Made by a program: the position numbers and the translations under genes. The notes below the pieces were generated by a model. The model was not told the DNA's origin, made no database searches, and worked only from the letters and a program-made list of their open reading frames with translations. 15,918 nucleotides of DNA, taken from positions 1 to 15,918 of the forward strand of contig CAJXVF010000006.1 in NCBI GenBank assembly GCA_913060845.1, in the 5' to 3' direction. Source of the DNA: an uncultured Alphaproteobacteria bacterium. GTDB lineage: Bacteria; Pseudomonadota; Alphaproteobacteria; Bin95. This document shows positions 6,125-13,236 of this stretch, piece after piece. Position 1 is the stretch's first letter. Each line of letters starts with the position of its first letter.

Positions 6125-7159
6125 ATGAAACTCAAACATACCGTCATGGCGGCAGCGGCACTTGCCGTCGGCGCTACGGCATCAGCCCAGGCCCAAGATA
6201 AATCGACCCTTCAGGTCGTACAGGACCGCGGCTACATGAACTGCCAGGTCGGCCAGCCGAACCCAGGCTTCTACAACTTGGACGCCACAGGCAATTGGTC
6301 CGGCCACGATGTCGCGTTCTGCCGCGCTGTCGCCGCCGCCGTGTTGGGCGATCCTACAAAGATCGAGTTCCAGTCTGTCACCAGCCAGGTGCGCTTCACG
6401 TCGCTCGCGAATGGCGAAAGCGACATGCTGTCCCGCACGACAACTTGGACCGCCACGCGTGACACGCAGCTCGGCCTCGATTTCACGACCGTCACTATGT
6501 ATGACGGCCAGGGCTTCCTGGTCTCGAACGAGTCTGGCATCAAGTCCGCGAAAGAGCTCGACGGCGCTGCGGTTTGCGTGCTGACCGGCACCACGACCGA
6601 GCTGAACCTGTCTGATTACTTCCGCTCCCAGGGCATGAACTTCAAGCCAGTTACGTTTGAAGACGTGAATGTGCTGATCGAGACGTTCCTTAAGGGCGGT
6701 TGCGACGTTTACACGAACGATAAATCTGGCCTGGCTTCCCGCCGGTCTGCGTTCCCAGATCCGTCCAAGTACACGATCCTGCCAGAAACCATCTCCAAAG
6801 AGCCGCTTGGCCCCGTGGTGCGTGAAGGCGACAACCAGTGGGGCGATATCGTCCGCTGGAGCGTTTTTGCTATGATCACAGCAGAAGAGCTGGGCGTTAA
6901 TTCTGGTAATGTTGACGACATGCGCGCTAACTCCAAGAACCCGGAGATCCGCCGCATGCTGGGTGCTGAAGGCAATCTTCACACCGGTCTCGGCCTCTCT
7001 AATGACTGGGCCTACAACATCATCAAAATGGTCGGCAATTACGGCGAAGTCTATGCGCGGTATCTCGGTGAAAAGACACCGGTGAACATTCCTCGTGCAG
7101 GTAGCCAGAACGCGCTCTGGACCAATGGCGGCCTGATCTACTCCCCGCCATTCCGGTAA
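6125..7159 (+). CDS. aapJ: General L-amino acid ABC transporter, periplasmic binding protein
   Basis: AapJ captures L-amino acids in the periplasm and delivers them to the AapQM permease. The 344-residue product begins with a Sec signal peptide (MKLKHTVMAAAALAVGATAS), likely cleaved after AQA near residue 23. The mature part has the family 3 binding-protein pattern: the conserved QDRGYMNCQVGQPNPGF opening, a DMLSRTTTWTATRDT segment, GTTTELNLSDYF, and a C-terminal NEALWT-like QNALWTNGGLIYSPPFR. Length agrees with known AapJ (about 340). The ATG has GGGAGG six to seven bases upstream. It is the first gene of aapJQM and follows a sigma-54-type promoter. It is separated from aapQ by 147 bases holding two hairpins, as expected if the binding protein must be made in excess. 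Confidence 0.95.
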   Translation: MKLKHTVMAAAALAVGATASAQAQDKSTLQVVQDRGYMNCQVGQPNPGFYNLDATGNWSGHDVAFCRAVAAAVLGDPTKIEFQSVTSQVRFTSLANGESDMLSRTTTWTATRDTQLGLDFTTVTMYDGQGFLVSNESGIKSAKELDGAAVCVLTGTTTELNLSDYFRSQGMNFKPVTFEDVNVLIETFLKGGCDVYTNDKSGLASRRSAFPDPSKYTILPETISKEPLGPVVREGDNQWGDIVRWSVFAMITAEELGVNSGNVDDMRANSKNPEIRRMLGAEGNLHTGLGLSNDWAYNIIKMVGNYGEVYARYLGEKTPVNIPRAGSQNALWTNGGLIYSPPFR

Positions 7160-7174
7160 GCAAAACTCCAAGTT

Positions 7175-7203
7175 CCGGCTGGCGCAGCATTTGCACTAGC
7201 CGG
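7175..7203 (+). repeat. Intercistronic hairpin 1 after aapJ
   Basis: Perfect six-base arms CCGGCT (7175-7180) and AGCCGG (7198-7203) enclose 17 bases, starting 15 bases after the aapJ stop. There is no T-run, so it is unlikely to terminate transcription. A role as a 3' stabiliser of the aapJ message is plausible and common for binding-protein genes. Confidence 0.45.
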
Positions 7204-7222
7204 GCTTGAAGTACTACGCGAA

Positions 7223-7271
7223 GGGGCGGGATAGACGGGGCCAACCCTGCGGTCCGCCCCATCGTTTCTTT
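7223..7271 (+). terminator. Intercistronic hairpin 2, possible partial terminator between aapJ and aapQ
   Basis: GGGGCGG (7223-7229) pairs with CCGCCCC (7254-7260); a GGG/CCC helix may form inside. A T-rich tract (atcgtttcttt) follows directly. This looks like a weak intrinsic terminator or attenuator that would lower aapQM expression relative to aapJ. Since aapQ has no evident promoter of its own, read-through must occur. Confidence 0.5.
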
Positions 7272-7306
7272 GATCGATTAAGGCTTCTGACAGGGGGCTT
7301 TTGGCA

Positions 7307-8518
7307 ATGAATTCGCCAGTACGCGTAGGAAATACCACGCATGGGCCAGAGCGCAGCCGTTTATCGCGCATGGCCAGTGACCCGAAAATTCGTGGGTGGG
7401 TCGCCCAAGCTGTTGTTGGAACGCTGATTGTTCTGGCCGGGTATTATCTGGTCAGCCAGACGATTTATAATATGGAAAAGCGCGGCCTGACCGCCGGGTT
7501 TGATTTTTTAAGTTCGACGGCTGGATTCAGCATCGGCTTTCATCTGATTGATTATCAACCGACCGATACATTCAGCCGGGTTTTCCTGGTGGGCGTTGTC
7601 AACACACTGTTCGTTTCCGTGATCGCGATCATTTTTGCCACCCTGTTTGGCTTCGTTATGGGCATCGCCCGCTTGTCCCATAACTGGCTAATTGCCCGCC
7701 TTGCGGCTACATATGTGGAGGTTGTCCGCAACACGCCGCTTTTGCTGCAGATCTTCGTTTGGTATCTTGGCGTGTTCACGCTGCTGCCGCCGCCAAAGCA
7801 GGCGTTTGAATTGGTGTTTGGCGTATTCGTGCTGAATAACCGTGGGTTTTATGCAACGGCTGCAGTCCCAGGTGAGTTGTTCTGGATCACGGGCATTGCC
7901 ATTATCGCCGGTCTTGCGCTGACGTTCATGTTCCGCCGCTCCGCCCGAGCCCAGCAGGAAGCCACTGGTGATGCGCCAAGCTACGCTTGGAAGGCGCTGG
8001 CGGTGCTGGTTGCCGCCCCCGCCGCCGTGTTTGTGCTGACAGGCGCGCCGCTCAGTTGGGAAGTACCGACCCTTAAAGGGTTCAATTATCAAGGCGGGTG
8101 GGCCGTTCCGCCCCCCTTCCTGGCGCTTTTGATCGCGCTGACGGTTTATACGTCCGCTTTCATCGCTGAAATTGTTCGTGCTGGTATCCAGTCGGTCGGC
8201 AAGGGGCAGACGGAAGCCGCTCTGTCGCTTGGCCTGCCGCGCAGCCGCACGCTCAAGCTGGTTGTCATCCCGCAGGCAATGCGGGCGATTATTCCGCCGC
8301 TGATCAGCCAATATCTGAACATCGTCAAGAACTCGTCCCTGGCCGTTGCTATTGCCTATCCAGATTTGGTCGGGCTTTGGATGCAGACCTCGCTGAACCA
8401 GGCAGGCCGCGCCATTGAAATCGTGGCAACGACGATGCTGTTCTACATGGTGGTGAGTTTGTCGATTTCAGGCTTGCTGAATATCTATAACCGCCGCGTC
8501 CAGTTGCAGGAGCGCTAA
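7307..8518 (+). CDS. aapQ: General L-amino acid ABC transporter, permease subunit AapQ
   Basis: AapQ is one of two membrane subunits of the Aap importer. The product (403 residues from this ATG) has several hydrophobic helices and a C-terminal BPD_transp_1 domain. That domain's EAA-type loop, near GKGQTEAALSLGLPRSRTLKLVVIPQAMR, docks the ATPase. Typical Aap/polar-amino-acid features include the helix EVVRNTPLLLQIFVWY and the ending IYNRRVQLQER. A TTG at 7301 gives two extra residues, but GGGGG at 7293-7297 lies nine bases before the ATG at 7307 and only three before the TTG, so 7307 is preferred. aapM begins three bases after its stop. Confidence 0.94.
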   Translation: MNSPVRVGNTTHGPERSRLSRMASDPKIRGWVAQAVVGTLIVLAGYYLVSQTIYNMEKRGLTAGFDFLSSTAGFSIGFHLIDYQPTDTFSRVFLVGVVNTLFVSVIAIIFATLFGFVMGIARLSHNWLIARLAATYVEVVRNTPLLLQIFVWYLGVFTLLPPPKQAFELVFGVFVLNNRGFYATAAVPGELFWITGIAIIAGLALTFMFRRSARAQQEATGDAPSYAWKALAVLVAAPAAVFVLTGAPLSWEVPTLKGFNYQGGWAVPPPFLALLIALTVYTSAFIAEIVRAGIQSVGKGQTEAALSLGLPRSRTLKLVVIPQAMRAIIPPLISQYLNIVKNSSLAVAIAYPDLVGLWMQTSLNQAGRAIEIVATTMLFYMVVSLSISGLLNIYNRRVQLQER

Positions 8519-8521
8519 GCG

Positions 8522-9877
8522 ATGAGCGACATGCACTCCGAAACTGATATGGCAAAAGCTGGCGTCACGAAAGACGCCGAGCCGTTTAACCCGAAACCAG
8601 CCCGCTTGCCGCCGGGCTTGTCCGTCGGCCCGCTCGCGTGGATGAAGCAGAACCTGTTTGCCACGTGGCTAGATACCATCATCACGATTATCTGCGCCGT
8701 TATCATCTTTATGTTGGTTCGGCATTTGGTGACTTGGGGCATCCTTGATTCTGTCTGGGATGCCGCCAACCGTCGTGAATGCATGAACAAAAGCCCGGAA
8801 GGCGCTTGTTGGGCGGGGCCGCGGCTCTGGTTCCATCAGTTCATCTACGGCCTCTATAACGTCGACGAACGTTGGCGCGTGAATATTGGATTTTTCGTGT
8901 TGGTCGCGTGGATGGTCCCGCTATTCCTGTCCCGTGTGACGGTGAAACTGCCAACGGCGGCTGGGCTGGTGCTGACCTACCCGCTGTTTACGTCCTACCT
9001 GTTCTATGGCGGCGAAAAAGGCATGCTCTGGACCATTGTCAGCGCGCTTGGTATCGCCTGCTTCATCTGGGCCATGATCAATCTGCTGCTGGAGCTGTTT
9101 GCTGGGAAACCCCTTGGCAAGCTGCTGGAACAGAAGTTCGGTATGATCAGCCTAAAGTCCCGCATGTTGCTGTTGCTAGCGCTTTGGGCGGCCGTATCGA
9201 TTGTATGGTCTGGCGTTGAGCTTGAGGTTGTCCGCACCGTGCGTTGGGGTGGGTTGTTTGTGACGCTGGTGGTCGCTGGCATTGGCATCACGTTCGCTTT
9301 GCCTGCCGGCATCGTGCTGGCGCTGGGGCGGCGGTCCAAACTGCCGCTGATCCGTATCGTCTGCGTGGTCTTCATTGAGGTCTTCCGGTCTGTCCCGCTG
9401 ATCACGGTGCTGTTCATGGCGACGACCATGGTGCCGTTGTTCCTGCCAGAAGGTGTGACCTTCGATAAGCTTCTACGTGCGATCATTGCGGTCTGCCTGT
9501 TTGCGGCGGCCTATATGGCGGAAGTGGTGCGTGGCGGACTGCAATCAATCCCGCGCGGCCAGTATGAAGCGGCGGCCGCTATGGGCTTGGGCTATTGGCG
9601 CACGACCGGCCTCATCATCATGCCGCAAGCCTTGAAGCTGATGATCCCGAACATCCTCTCCAACTTCATCGGTCTATTCAAAGATACGACGCTGGTGGCG
9701 ATTATTGGACTGTTTGATCTGCTCGGCATGGTCCAGGCCATGTCTGAGGCGACCGACTGGATTGGCCTTGTCGATGAGCCGTATTTGTTTGCGGCGCTGG
9801 TCTACTTTATCGGCTGCTTCGCGATGTCTCGTTACGCAAGGCATCTTGAAAACAAGCTCTCGACGGAGCACCGTTAG
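8522..9877 (+). CDS. aapM: General L-amino acid ABC transporter, permease subunit AapM
   Basis: AapM (451 residues) partners AapQ. A hydrophilic N-terminus of about 40 residues is followed by a first membrane helix (TWLDTIITIICAVIIFMLV). Next comes a periplasmic loop with the cysteine pair in RRECMNKSPEGACWAGP, then further helices. The C-terminal permease domain carries the EAA loop near IPRGQYEAAAAMGLGYWRTT. ATG 8522 lies three bases after the aapQ stop, with AGGAG inside the end of aapQ, so translation is coupled. Normally aapP, the ATPase, comes next; here a hairpin and an unrelated thioesterase gene follow. The complex therefore needs an ATPase encoded elsewhere. Confidence 0.94.
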   Translation: MSDMHSETDMAKAGVTKDAEPFNPKPARLPPGLSVGPLAWMKQNLFATWLDTIITIICAVIIFMLVRHLVTWGILDSVWDAANRRECMNKSPEGACWAGPRLWFHQFIYGLYNVDERWRVNIGFFVLVAWMVPLFLSRVTVKLPTAAGLVLTYPLFTSYLFYGGEKGMLWTIVSALGIACFIWAMINLLLELFAGKPLGKLLEQKFGMISLKSRMLLLLALWAAVSIVWSGVELEVVRTVRWGGLFVTLVVAGIGITFALPAGIVLALGRRSKLPLIRIVCVVFIEVFRSVPLITVLFMATTMVPLFLPEGVTFDKLLRAIIAVCLFAAAYMAEVVRGGLQSIPRGQYEAAAAMGLGYWRTTGLIIMPQALKLMIPNILSNFIGLFKDTTLVAIIGLFDLLGMVQAMSEATDWIGLVDEPYLFAALVYFIGCFAMSRYARHLENKLSTEHR

Positions 9878-9903
9878 CGCGCACCTCCGCCTCAGAAAGC
9901 GCA

Positions 9904-9954
9904 GTCTCGCCTCTCCCATATTCTGGGGGAAGGCGGGACCGCGTGAGCTTTTTT
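9904..9954 (+). terminator. Likely terminator after aapJQM
   Basis: A long hairpin joins 9904-9917 with 9926-9939: 14 aligned positions, one C-A mismatch and two G-T pairs, with an eight-base loop. Six T residues follow at 9949-9954 after a nine-base gap. The gap is longer than ideal for an intrinsic terminator, but the stem is strong and sits between aapM and the thioesterase gene, where a terminator would be expected. Confidence 0.55.
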
Positions 9955-9973
9955 CTAAACTGGAACCAAATCT

Positions 9974-10432
9974 ATGAGCGCTAACGACCTTTCGCCTGCT
10001 GCGATTGACCGGATTTTTAACGTGATTGCCAAGGGACCATTCGGCGAGCATGTCGGCCTAAGCGTTGACCATGTAGAGGTTGATAAGGTCATTGTCCGCA
10101 TGGCGGCGAGCACAGAGGTCATGAATGGCCTGAATATCATCCATGGCGGTGCTACAGCAGCGCTGCTGGACACGGCGGCGACCTGTGCCGCATGGGCGAC
10201 GCCCGATGCTAAACCCACAACGCGCGGCACGACCGTATCGCTGACGATCAACTACATCGGCCCTGGGCATCAGGAGGACCTGATTGCAGAAGGGACCGTC
10301 GTATCGCGCGGCGGGGTTCTAACGATCGTAGATGCTGTCGCGAGAGATGCTTCTGGCCGCCTCGTCGCTAAATGTCAGGCTACCTACAAACTTGATTTAG
10401 CCCGTGACCGGCGACTAGCCGCGCAAGACTAG
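9974..10432 (+). CDS. PaaI-family hotdog thioesterase
   Basis: This is a 152-residue cytoplasmic hotdog-fold acyl-CoA thioesterase. The hallmark is HGG at residues 57-59 in MNGLNIIHGGATAALLDTAA, with the likely catalytic acid D66 on the following helix. The ending GRLVAKCQATYKL is also typical. These enzymes hydrolyse aryl- or acyl-CoA thioesters, often to clear dead-end CoA esters; the substrate is not clear here. It sits 96 bases after aapM beyond a hairpin, so it may be a separate unit, and I see no clear ribosome site before the ATG (a T-rich stretch precedes it). It ends seven bases from the convergent accA stop. Confidence 0.88.
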   Translation: MSANDLSPAAIDRIFNVIAKGPFGEHVGLSVDHVEVDKVIVRMAASTEVMNGLNIIHGGATAALLDTAATCAAWATPDAKPTTRGTTVSLTINYIGPGHQEDLIAEGTVVSRGGVLTIVDAVARDASGRLVAKCQATYKLDLARDRRLAAQD

Positions 10433-10439
10433 AGCAGCT

Positions 10440-11390
10440 TCACCCGCCCATTTTGAGGAAGCGCTCGCGACGGCGTTGCCGCAGCGCTGGGCCATCCAAG
10501 CCATCGCGTTCGACATCTGCCAGGGCATCCGCCATGGCATCGCCTAAGCTATCGATGGCTTCCATCGGGGCGCGGTGGGCACCGCCAATAGGCTCCTTCA
10601 CGACGATATCTGCGACGCCAAGGCGTTGCAGGTCGGCTGCGGTTAGCTTTAGTGCTTCTGCGGCATCAGGCGCGTGCTCTGCTGAACGCCACAGGATGGA
10701 CGCGCAGCCTTCGGGCGAGATTACAGAATAAACTGAATGCTCGAACATCAGGACTTTGTCGGCTGCTGCAATCGCAACTGCACCACCGGATCCGCCTTCG
10801 CCGAGGACGGAGGCAATAAACGGCGTTTCTAGTTCCATGCCGCGCTGCAGACAGCTCGCGATTGCTTCTGCTTGGCCGCGCTCTTCAGCTTCAATGCCAG
10901 GATAGGCGCCAGGTGTGTCAACGAAGCTCATCACCGGCAGCTTAAACCGATCAGCCAATCGCATAAGCCGCATAGCTTTGCGGTAGCCTTCTGGGTGCGC
11001 CATGCCGAAATTACGTTTGAGGCGGCTGGCAGTATCGCCGCCTTTTTCCTGGCCGATAACCACAACGCTCCGCCCGCGAAAGCGCCCAATGCCGCCGATG
11101 ACAGCTTGGTCCTCGCCATACAGCCGATCGCCAGCAAGCGGCGTGAAATCCCGGAAAAGCCTTGCGATCACGTCAAGCGCCCGTGGGCGGTTTGGATGGC
11201 GCGCCACTTGCACCCGCTGCCACGGGGTGAGCTTCGTATATATCTGCTCCAGGCTGCGCTGCATACGCGCCTCAAGCTTCTGCGTTTCTTCGGTGATGTC
11301 CATGCCGTCGGTTTCCGCCAACTGGCGAAGGTCCTCGACCTTGGCTTCAAGCTCTAGGATCGGCTTTTCGAAGTCGAGGGGGGTCAACAT
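10440..11390 (-). CDS. accA: Acetyl-CoA carboxylase carboxyltransferase subunit alpha
   Basis: AccA with AccD transfers the carboxyl group from biotin-BCCP to acetyl-CoA, making malonyl-CoA for fatty acid synthesis. The 316-residue product has the standard length and opens MLTPLDFEKPILELEAKV. Known family segments follow: RHPNRPRALDVI, the DRLYGEDQAVIGG region, FVDTPGAYPGIEAEERGQAEAIA, and the oxyanion-forming glycine segment GEGGSGGAVAIAAAD. The C-terminal VKEPIGGAHRAP is also typical. It follows an mscS-type gene by 71 bases on the same strand. A possible -10-like TATATC occurs in that gap, so a separate promoter is possible. GGAG lies about 12 bases before the ATG, a rather distant ribosome site. 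Confidence 0.97.
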   Translation of the reverse strand: MLTPLDFEKPILELEAKVEDLRQLAETDGMDITEETQKLEARMQRSLEQIYTKLTPWQRVQVARHPNRPRALDVIARLFRDFTPLAGDRLYGEDQAVIGGIGRFRGRSVVVIGQEKGGDTASRLKRNFGMAHPEGYRKAMRLMRLADRFKLPVMSFVDTPGAYPGIEAEERGQAEAIASCLQRGMELETPFIASVLGEGGSGGAVAIAAADKVLMFEHSVYSVISPEGCASILWRSAEHAPDAAEALKLTAADLQRLGVADIVVKEPIGGAHRAPMEAIDSLGDAMADALADVERDGLDGPALRQRRRERFLKMGG

Positions 11391-11461
11391 GGGTGCGAAA
11401 GGCTCCGTTCCGGGCAGTCAGGCCTGATATAGCCGAAGGGCGCTAGCGGCGAAAGGCGGTT

Positions 11462-12292
11462 CTACGCCGTTTCCCCAGCTTTTGCCTGCATAACAACTTG
11501 CATATGGGGATAGGGAATGGTGATGCTAGCCTTATCAAAGGCTTCTTTGACGTTCCGGGTAAGATCAGTTTTCAGCCCAAAGAAGTCACTAGAGTTACAC
11601 CAAACACGGGTCGTGATATCGACGGAGCTGTTATTGAGCGTTGTGACAGCCATGAACAGTGCCGGTTCGGCCAAGCCCCGAGCATCCGCCTGCACGACTT
11701 CGCGGATCACATCCATCGCTTTGCCAATGTCATCGTCATAGGAAATCCCGAATACCAAATCCACGCGTCGGGTTGGGTAACGGCTGAAGTTCTTAACCGC
11801 CGAGCCCCACATTTTGCTGTTTGGTATCGTGATCTGCAGATTGTCCGGCGTCGCCATTTCGGTGATGAATAGGTTGACCTCTTTGATCGTTCCGGTTTGA
11901 CCGCCCGCTTCAACAAATTCCCCGACACGGAAGGGGCGGAAGATCATCAGCATGACGCCTGCTGCTAGGTCCTGCAGCGTGCCTTGCAGCGCCAAACCAA
12001 TCGCGAGTGAGGCTGCACCCAATACGGCGACCAAACTGGTCGTCTTGACGCCAAACATCTCCAATACGGCGATGATGGTGACCGCGAGGATCAGGTATTT
12101 CATCAAGCTGCGGAAGAACAACCGCAGCGTTTCGTCGATCCGCCCGGTCCGGGCGAGCACCCGTGCGAAGCCGTTGGCAATGATACTGGAAAGCGTCCAG
12201 CCGATAATCAGAACCAGGATCGCGCCGACCATCGGCACGCCATAGGTTTCCGCTATGACCAACATTTGGTCTGTTGAAAGCCAATCAGGCAT
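11462..12292 (-). CDS. Small-conductance mechanosensitive channel, MscS family
   Basis: This inner-membrane heptameric channel opens under membrane tension to release solutes after osmotic downshock. The 276-residue product has the minimal MscS layout of three helices: about 17-40, 62-82 and the pore helix from about 84 to 115. The pore helix is rich in Gly and Ala (AVLGAASLAIGLALQGTLQDLAAGVMLM), followed by FRPFRVGEFVEAGGQTGTI and the cytoplasmic beta and alpha-beta domains. Length is close to E. coli MscS (286). A GAGG ribosome site lies about nine bases before the ATG at 12292. A candidate structured RNA with its own terminator lies just upstream on the same strand, so transcripts starting beyond it would have to read through that terminator. 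Confidence 0.94.
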   Translation of the reverse strand: MPDWLSTDQMLVIAETYGVPMVGAILVLIIGWTLSSIIANGFARVLARTGRIDETLRLFFRSLMKYLILAVTIIAVLEMFGVKTTSLVAVLGAASLAIGLALQGTLQDLAAGVMLMIFRPFRVGEFVEAGGQTGTIKEVNLFITEMATPDNLQITIPNSKMWGSAVKNFSRYPTRRVDLVFGISYDDDIGKAMDVIREVVQADARGLAEPALFMAVTTLNNSSVDITTRVWCNSSDFFGLKTDLTRNVKEAFDKASITIPYPHMQVVMQAKAGETA

Positions 12293-12345
12293 GGGGACAT
12301 CCTCTCAAATCAATTCGTTCGCCAGAACCTAACGGCGCGTCGGGC

Positions 12346-12392
12346 AAAAAAGAAGGCGCCGCCCGCACTTGGGGTTGCGGACGGCGCCTTCT
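12346..12392 (-). terminator. Strong intrinsic terminator upstream of mscS
   Basis: On the minus strand an 11-bp perfect stem joins 12382-12392 with 12351-12361. One mismatch and four further pairs (12377-12380 with 12363-12366) follow, around a ten-base loop. Six T residues follow directly (A-run 12346-12351 on the plus strand). The plus-strand side has only a broken T tract, so the direction is minus. No minus-strand protein gene ends here, which implies a short RNA or an attenuated leader ending 54 bases before mscS. Confidence 0.8.
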
Positions 12393-12525
12393 CTATTTGT
12401 GGAGACCCACCGCACGCTTGGGGGTTCGTTTGGCAGGCCTCCCGTCGATAGACCAAGGTCAACCGACATATTTCTAATGAGCAAGACTGGCGCCAGGGCA
12501 AAAACCGTCTGAATCGGTGGGATTC
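12346..12525 (-). ncRNA. Candidate structured RNA between mscS and mscL, about 180 nt
   Basis: Read on the minus strand, several helices precede the terminator. A 7-bp perfect long-range helix joins 12515-12521 with 12406-12412. A hairpin joins 12467-12458 with 12453-12444; it has ten aligned positions, one mismatch and a CTTG loop. It also has a G-U pair that would be a C-A mismatch on the other strand, favouring minus-strand transcription. A further possible pairing joins GGAGGCC to GGTCTCC (7 bp with one G-U). The size, the rod-like long-range closure and short resemblances such as GCCAGTC and GCCTGC recall 6S RNA, but I cannot confirm this. The 5' end is a guess, and an mscS leader or attenuator is the alternative. 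Confidence 0.4.
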
Positions 12526-12662
12526 GTCGCATATTGAAACGTGCTTATGCCTTTTGCCCCTTATGCATGGCGCACAAGTCCCATAAAAGGACACGCAGCG
12601 CTTCTGGGGGCCTTAATAAAGGTTGGCGTGGGCGGTAATCACAAAAAGGGGGGTATGACCCT

Positions 12663-13082
12663 ATGCTTAAAGAGTTCAAAGAGTTCGCTATGCGCGGCAA
12701 TGTTATCGACCTTGCGGTCGGTGTGATCATTGGTGCGGCCTTCGGTAAAATCGTCACCTCGCTGGTGAACGATATCATGATGCCGCCAATCGGCGTGCTG
12801 CTGGGCGGTGTTGATTTTACCGAAATGTTCCTGAATCTGTCAGACGGCGATTATGCGTCCCTGGCGGCTGCAAAAGAAGCAGGTGCTGCAACGATTAACT
12901 ACGGCGTCTTCGTCAACACGGTGATCAATTTCCTGATCGTCGCTTTCGCGATCTTCATGGTCATCAAACAGATGAACAAGCTGAAAAAGAAAGAGGAAGC
13001 TGCACCGGAAGCGCCAAAAGCGCCGCCACGCGAAGAAGTGCTGCTGGAAGAAATTCGCGATTTGCTGAAGACGAAAAGCTAA
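12663..13082 (+). CDS. mscL: Large-conductance mechanosensitive channel
   Basis: MscL is the pentameric last-resort osmotic valve of the inner membrane. The 139-residue product has the family length. It starts with the highly conserved amphipathic helix and pore helix ([20 protein letters not shown], then [24 protein letters not shown]). A periplasmic loop and TM2 ([18 protein letters not shown]) follow, then a charged cytoplasmic helix ending in [13 protein letters not shown]. The ATG at 12663 is nine bases after a GGGGGG run; another ATG at 12655 is out of frame and leads nowhere. It is divergent from mscS, so both tension-gated channels flank one regulatory region. Confidence 0.97.
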   Translation: MLKEFKEFAMRGNVIDLAVGVIIGAAFGKIVTSLVNDIMMPPIGVLLGGVDFTEMFLNLSDGDYASLAAAKEAGAATINYGVFVNTVINFLIVAFAIFMVIKQMNKLKKKEEAAPEAPKAPPREEVLLEEIRDLLKTKS

Positions 13083-13091
13083 ACGCGATCT

Positions 13092-13154
13092 GCTATAGTC
13101 CCATTGCACGCCCGCCCGATTGGGGGATCGGGTGGGCGGCGATGGGGCCATAGC
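13092..13154 (+). repeat. Large imperfect inverted repeat / hairpin after mscL
   Basis: The 63-base element folds as a 12-bp stem (13109-13120 with 13127-13138, one G-T pair, loop TGGGGG). An outer stem (13092-13104 with 13142-13154) carries one mismatch and one wobble. About 25 pairs form in total. It begins ten bases after the mscL stop. No T-run follows, so it is not a standard intrinsic terminator. TGCTATAGT at 13091-13099 resembles an extended -10 promoter and lies in the 5' arm. The wobble pairs favour plus-strand RNA. Confidence 0.6.
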
Positions 13155-13176
13155 AAATTCAGGGACTGCGTCTTTT

Positions 13177-13236
13177 ATGGTTGATATAGACGCGGTTTCT
13201 GTGGCGTGCGGCGCTTGCATTGGCACCGTCCAATGA
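13177..13236 (+). CDS. Small upstream ORF coupled to the EamA transporter gene (19 residues)
   Basis: ATG at 13177 opens MVDIDAVSVACGACIGTVQ, ending in TGA at 13234-13236, which overlaps the EamA ATG (13233-13235) as ATGA. AGGGA lies about 11 bases before the start. The overlap suggests translational coupling, especially since the EamA gene itself has no visible ribosome site. The CGAC cysteine pair is curious, but no function can be assigned. It may be a chance frame. Confidence 0.35.
   Translation: MVDIDAVSVACGACIGTVQ

Larger units (their letters stand above)
12293..12662. other. Divergent intergenic region mscS/mscL (370 bases)
   Basis: No convincing protein gene lies here; the open frames present show no family features. 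Apart from the minus-strand RNA candidate and terminator, it contains a ten-base palindrome CTGGCGCCAG (12487-12496). A G-run (about 12648-12653) near the mscL start serves as its ribosome site. Promoters for both channel genes should lie here, but I could not assign them reliably. Confidence 0.6.

Noticed and set aside
6182-7171. Minus-strand frame (329 codons) opposite aapJ
   Set aside because: aapJ has a signal peptide, family motifs and a promoter; the antisense frame has none.
7301-7306. TTG start for aapQ
   Set aside because: The spacing from the GGGGG ribosome site is too short; the ATG at 7307 fits better.
12310-12594. Minus-strand protein frames in the mscS/mscL gap
   Set aside because: No family resemblance; they run through the terminator and RNA helices, and base composition fits a structured RNA better.
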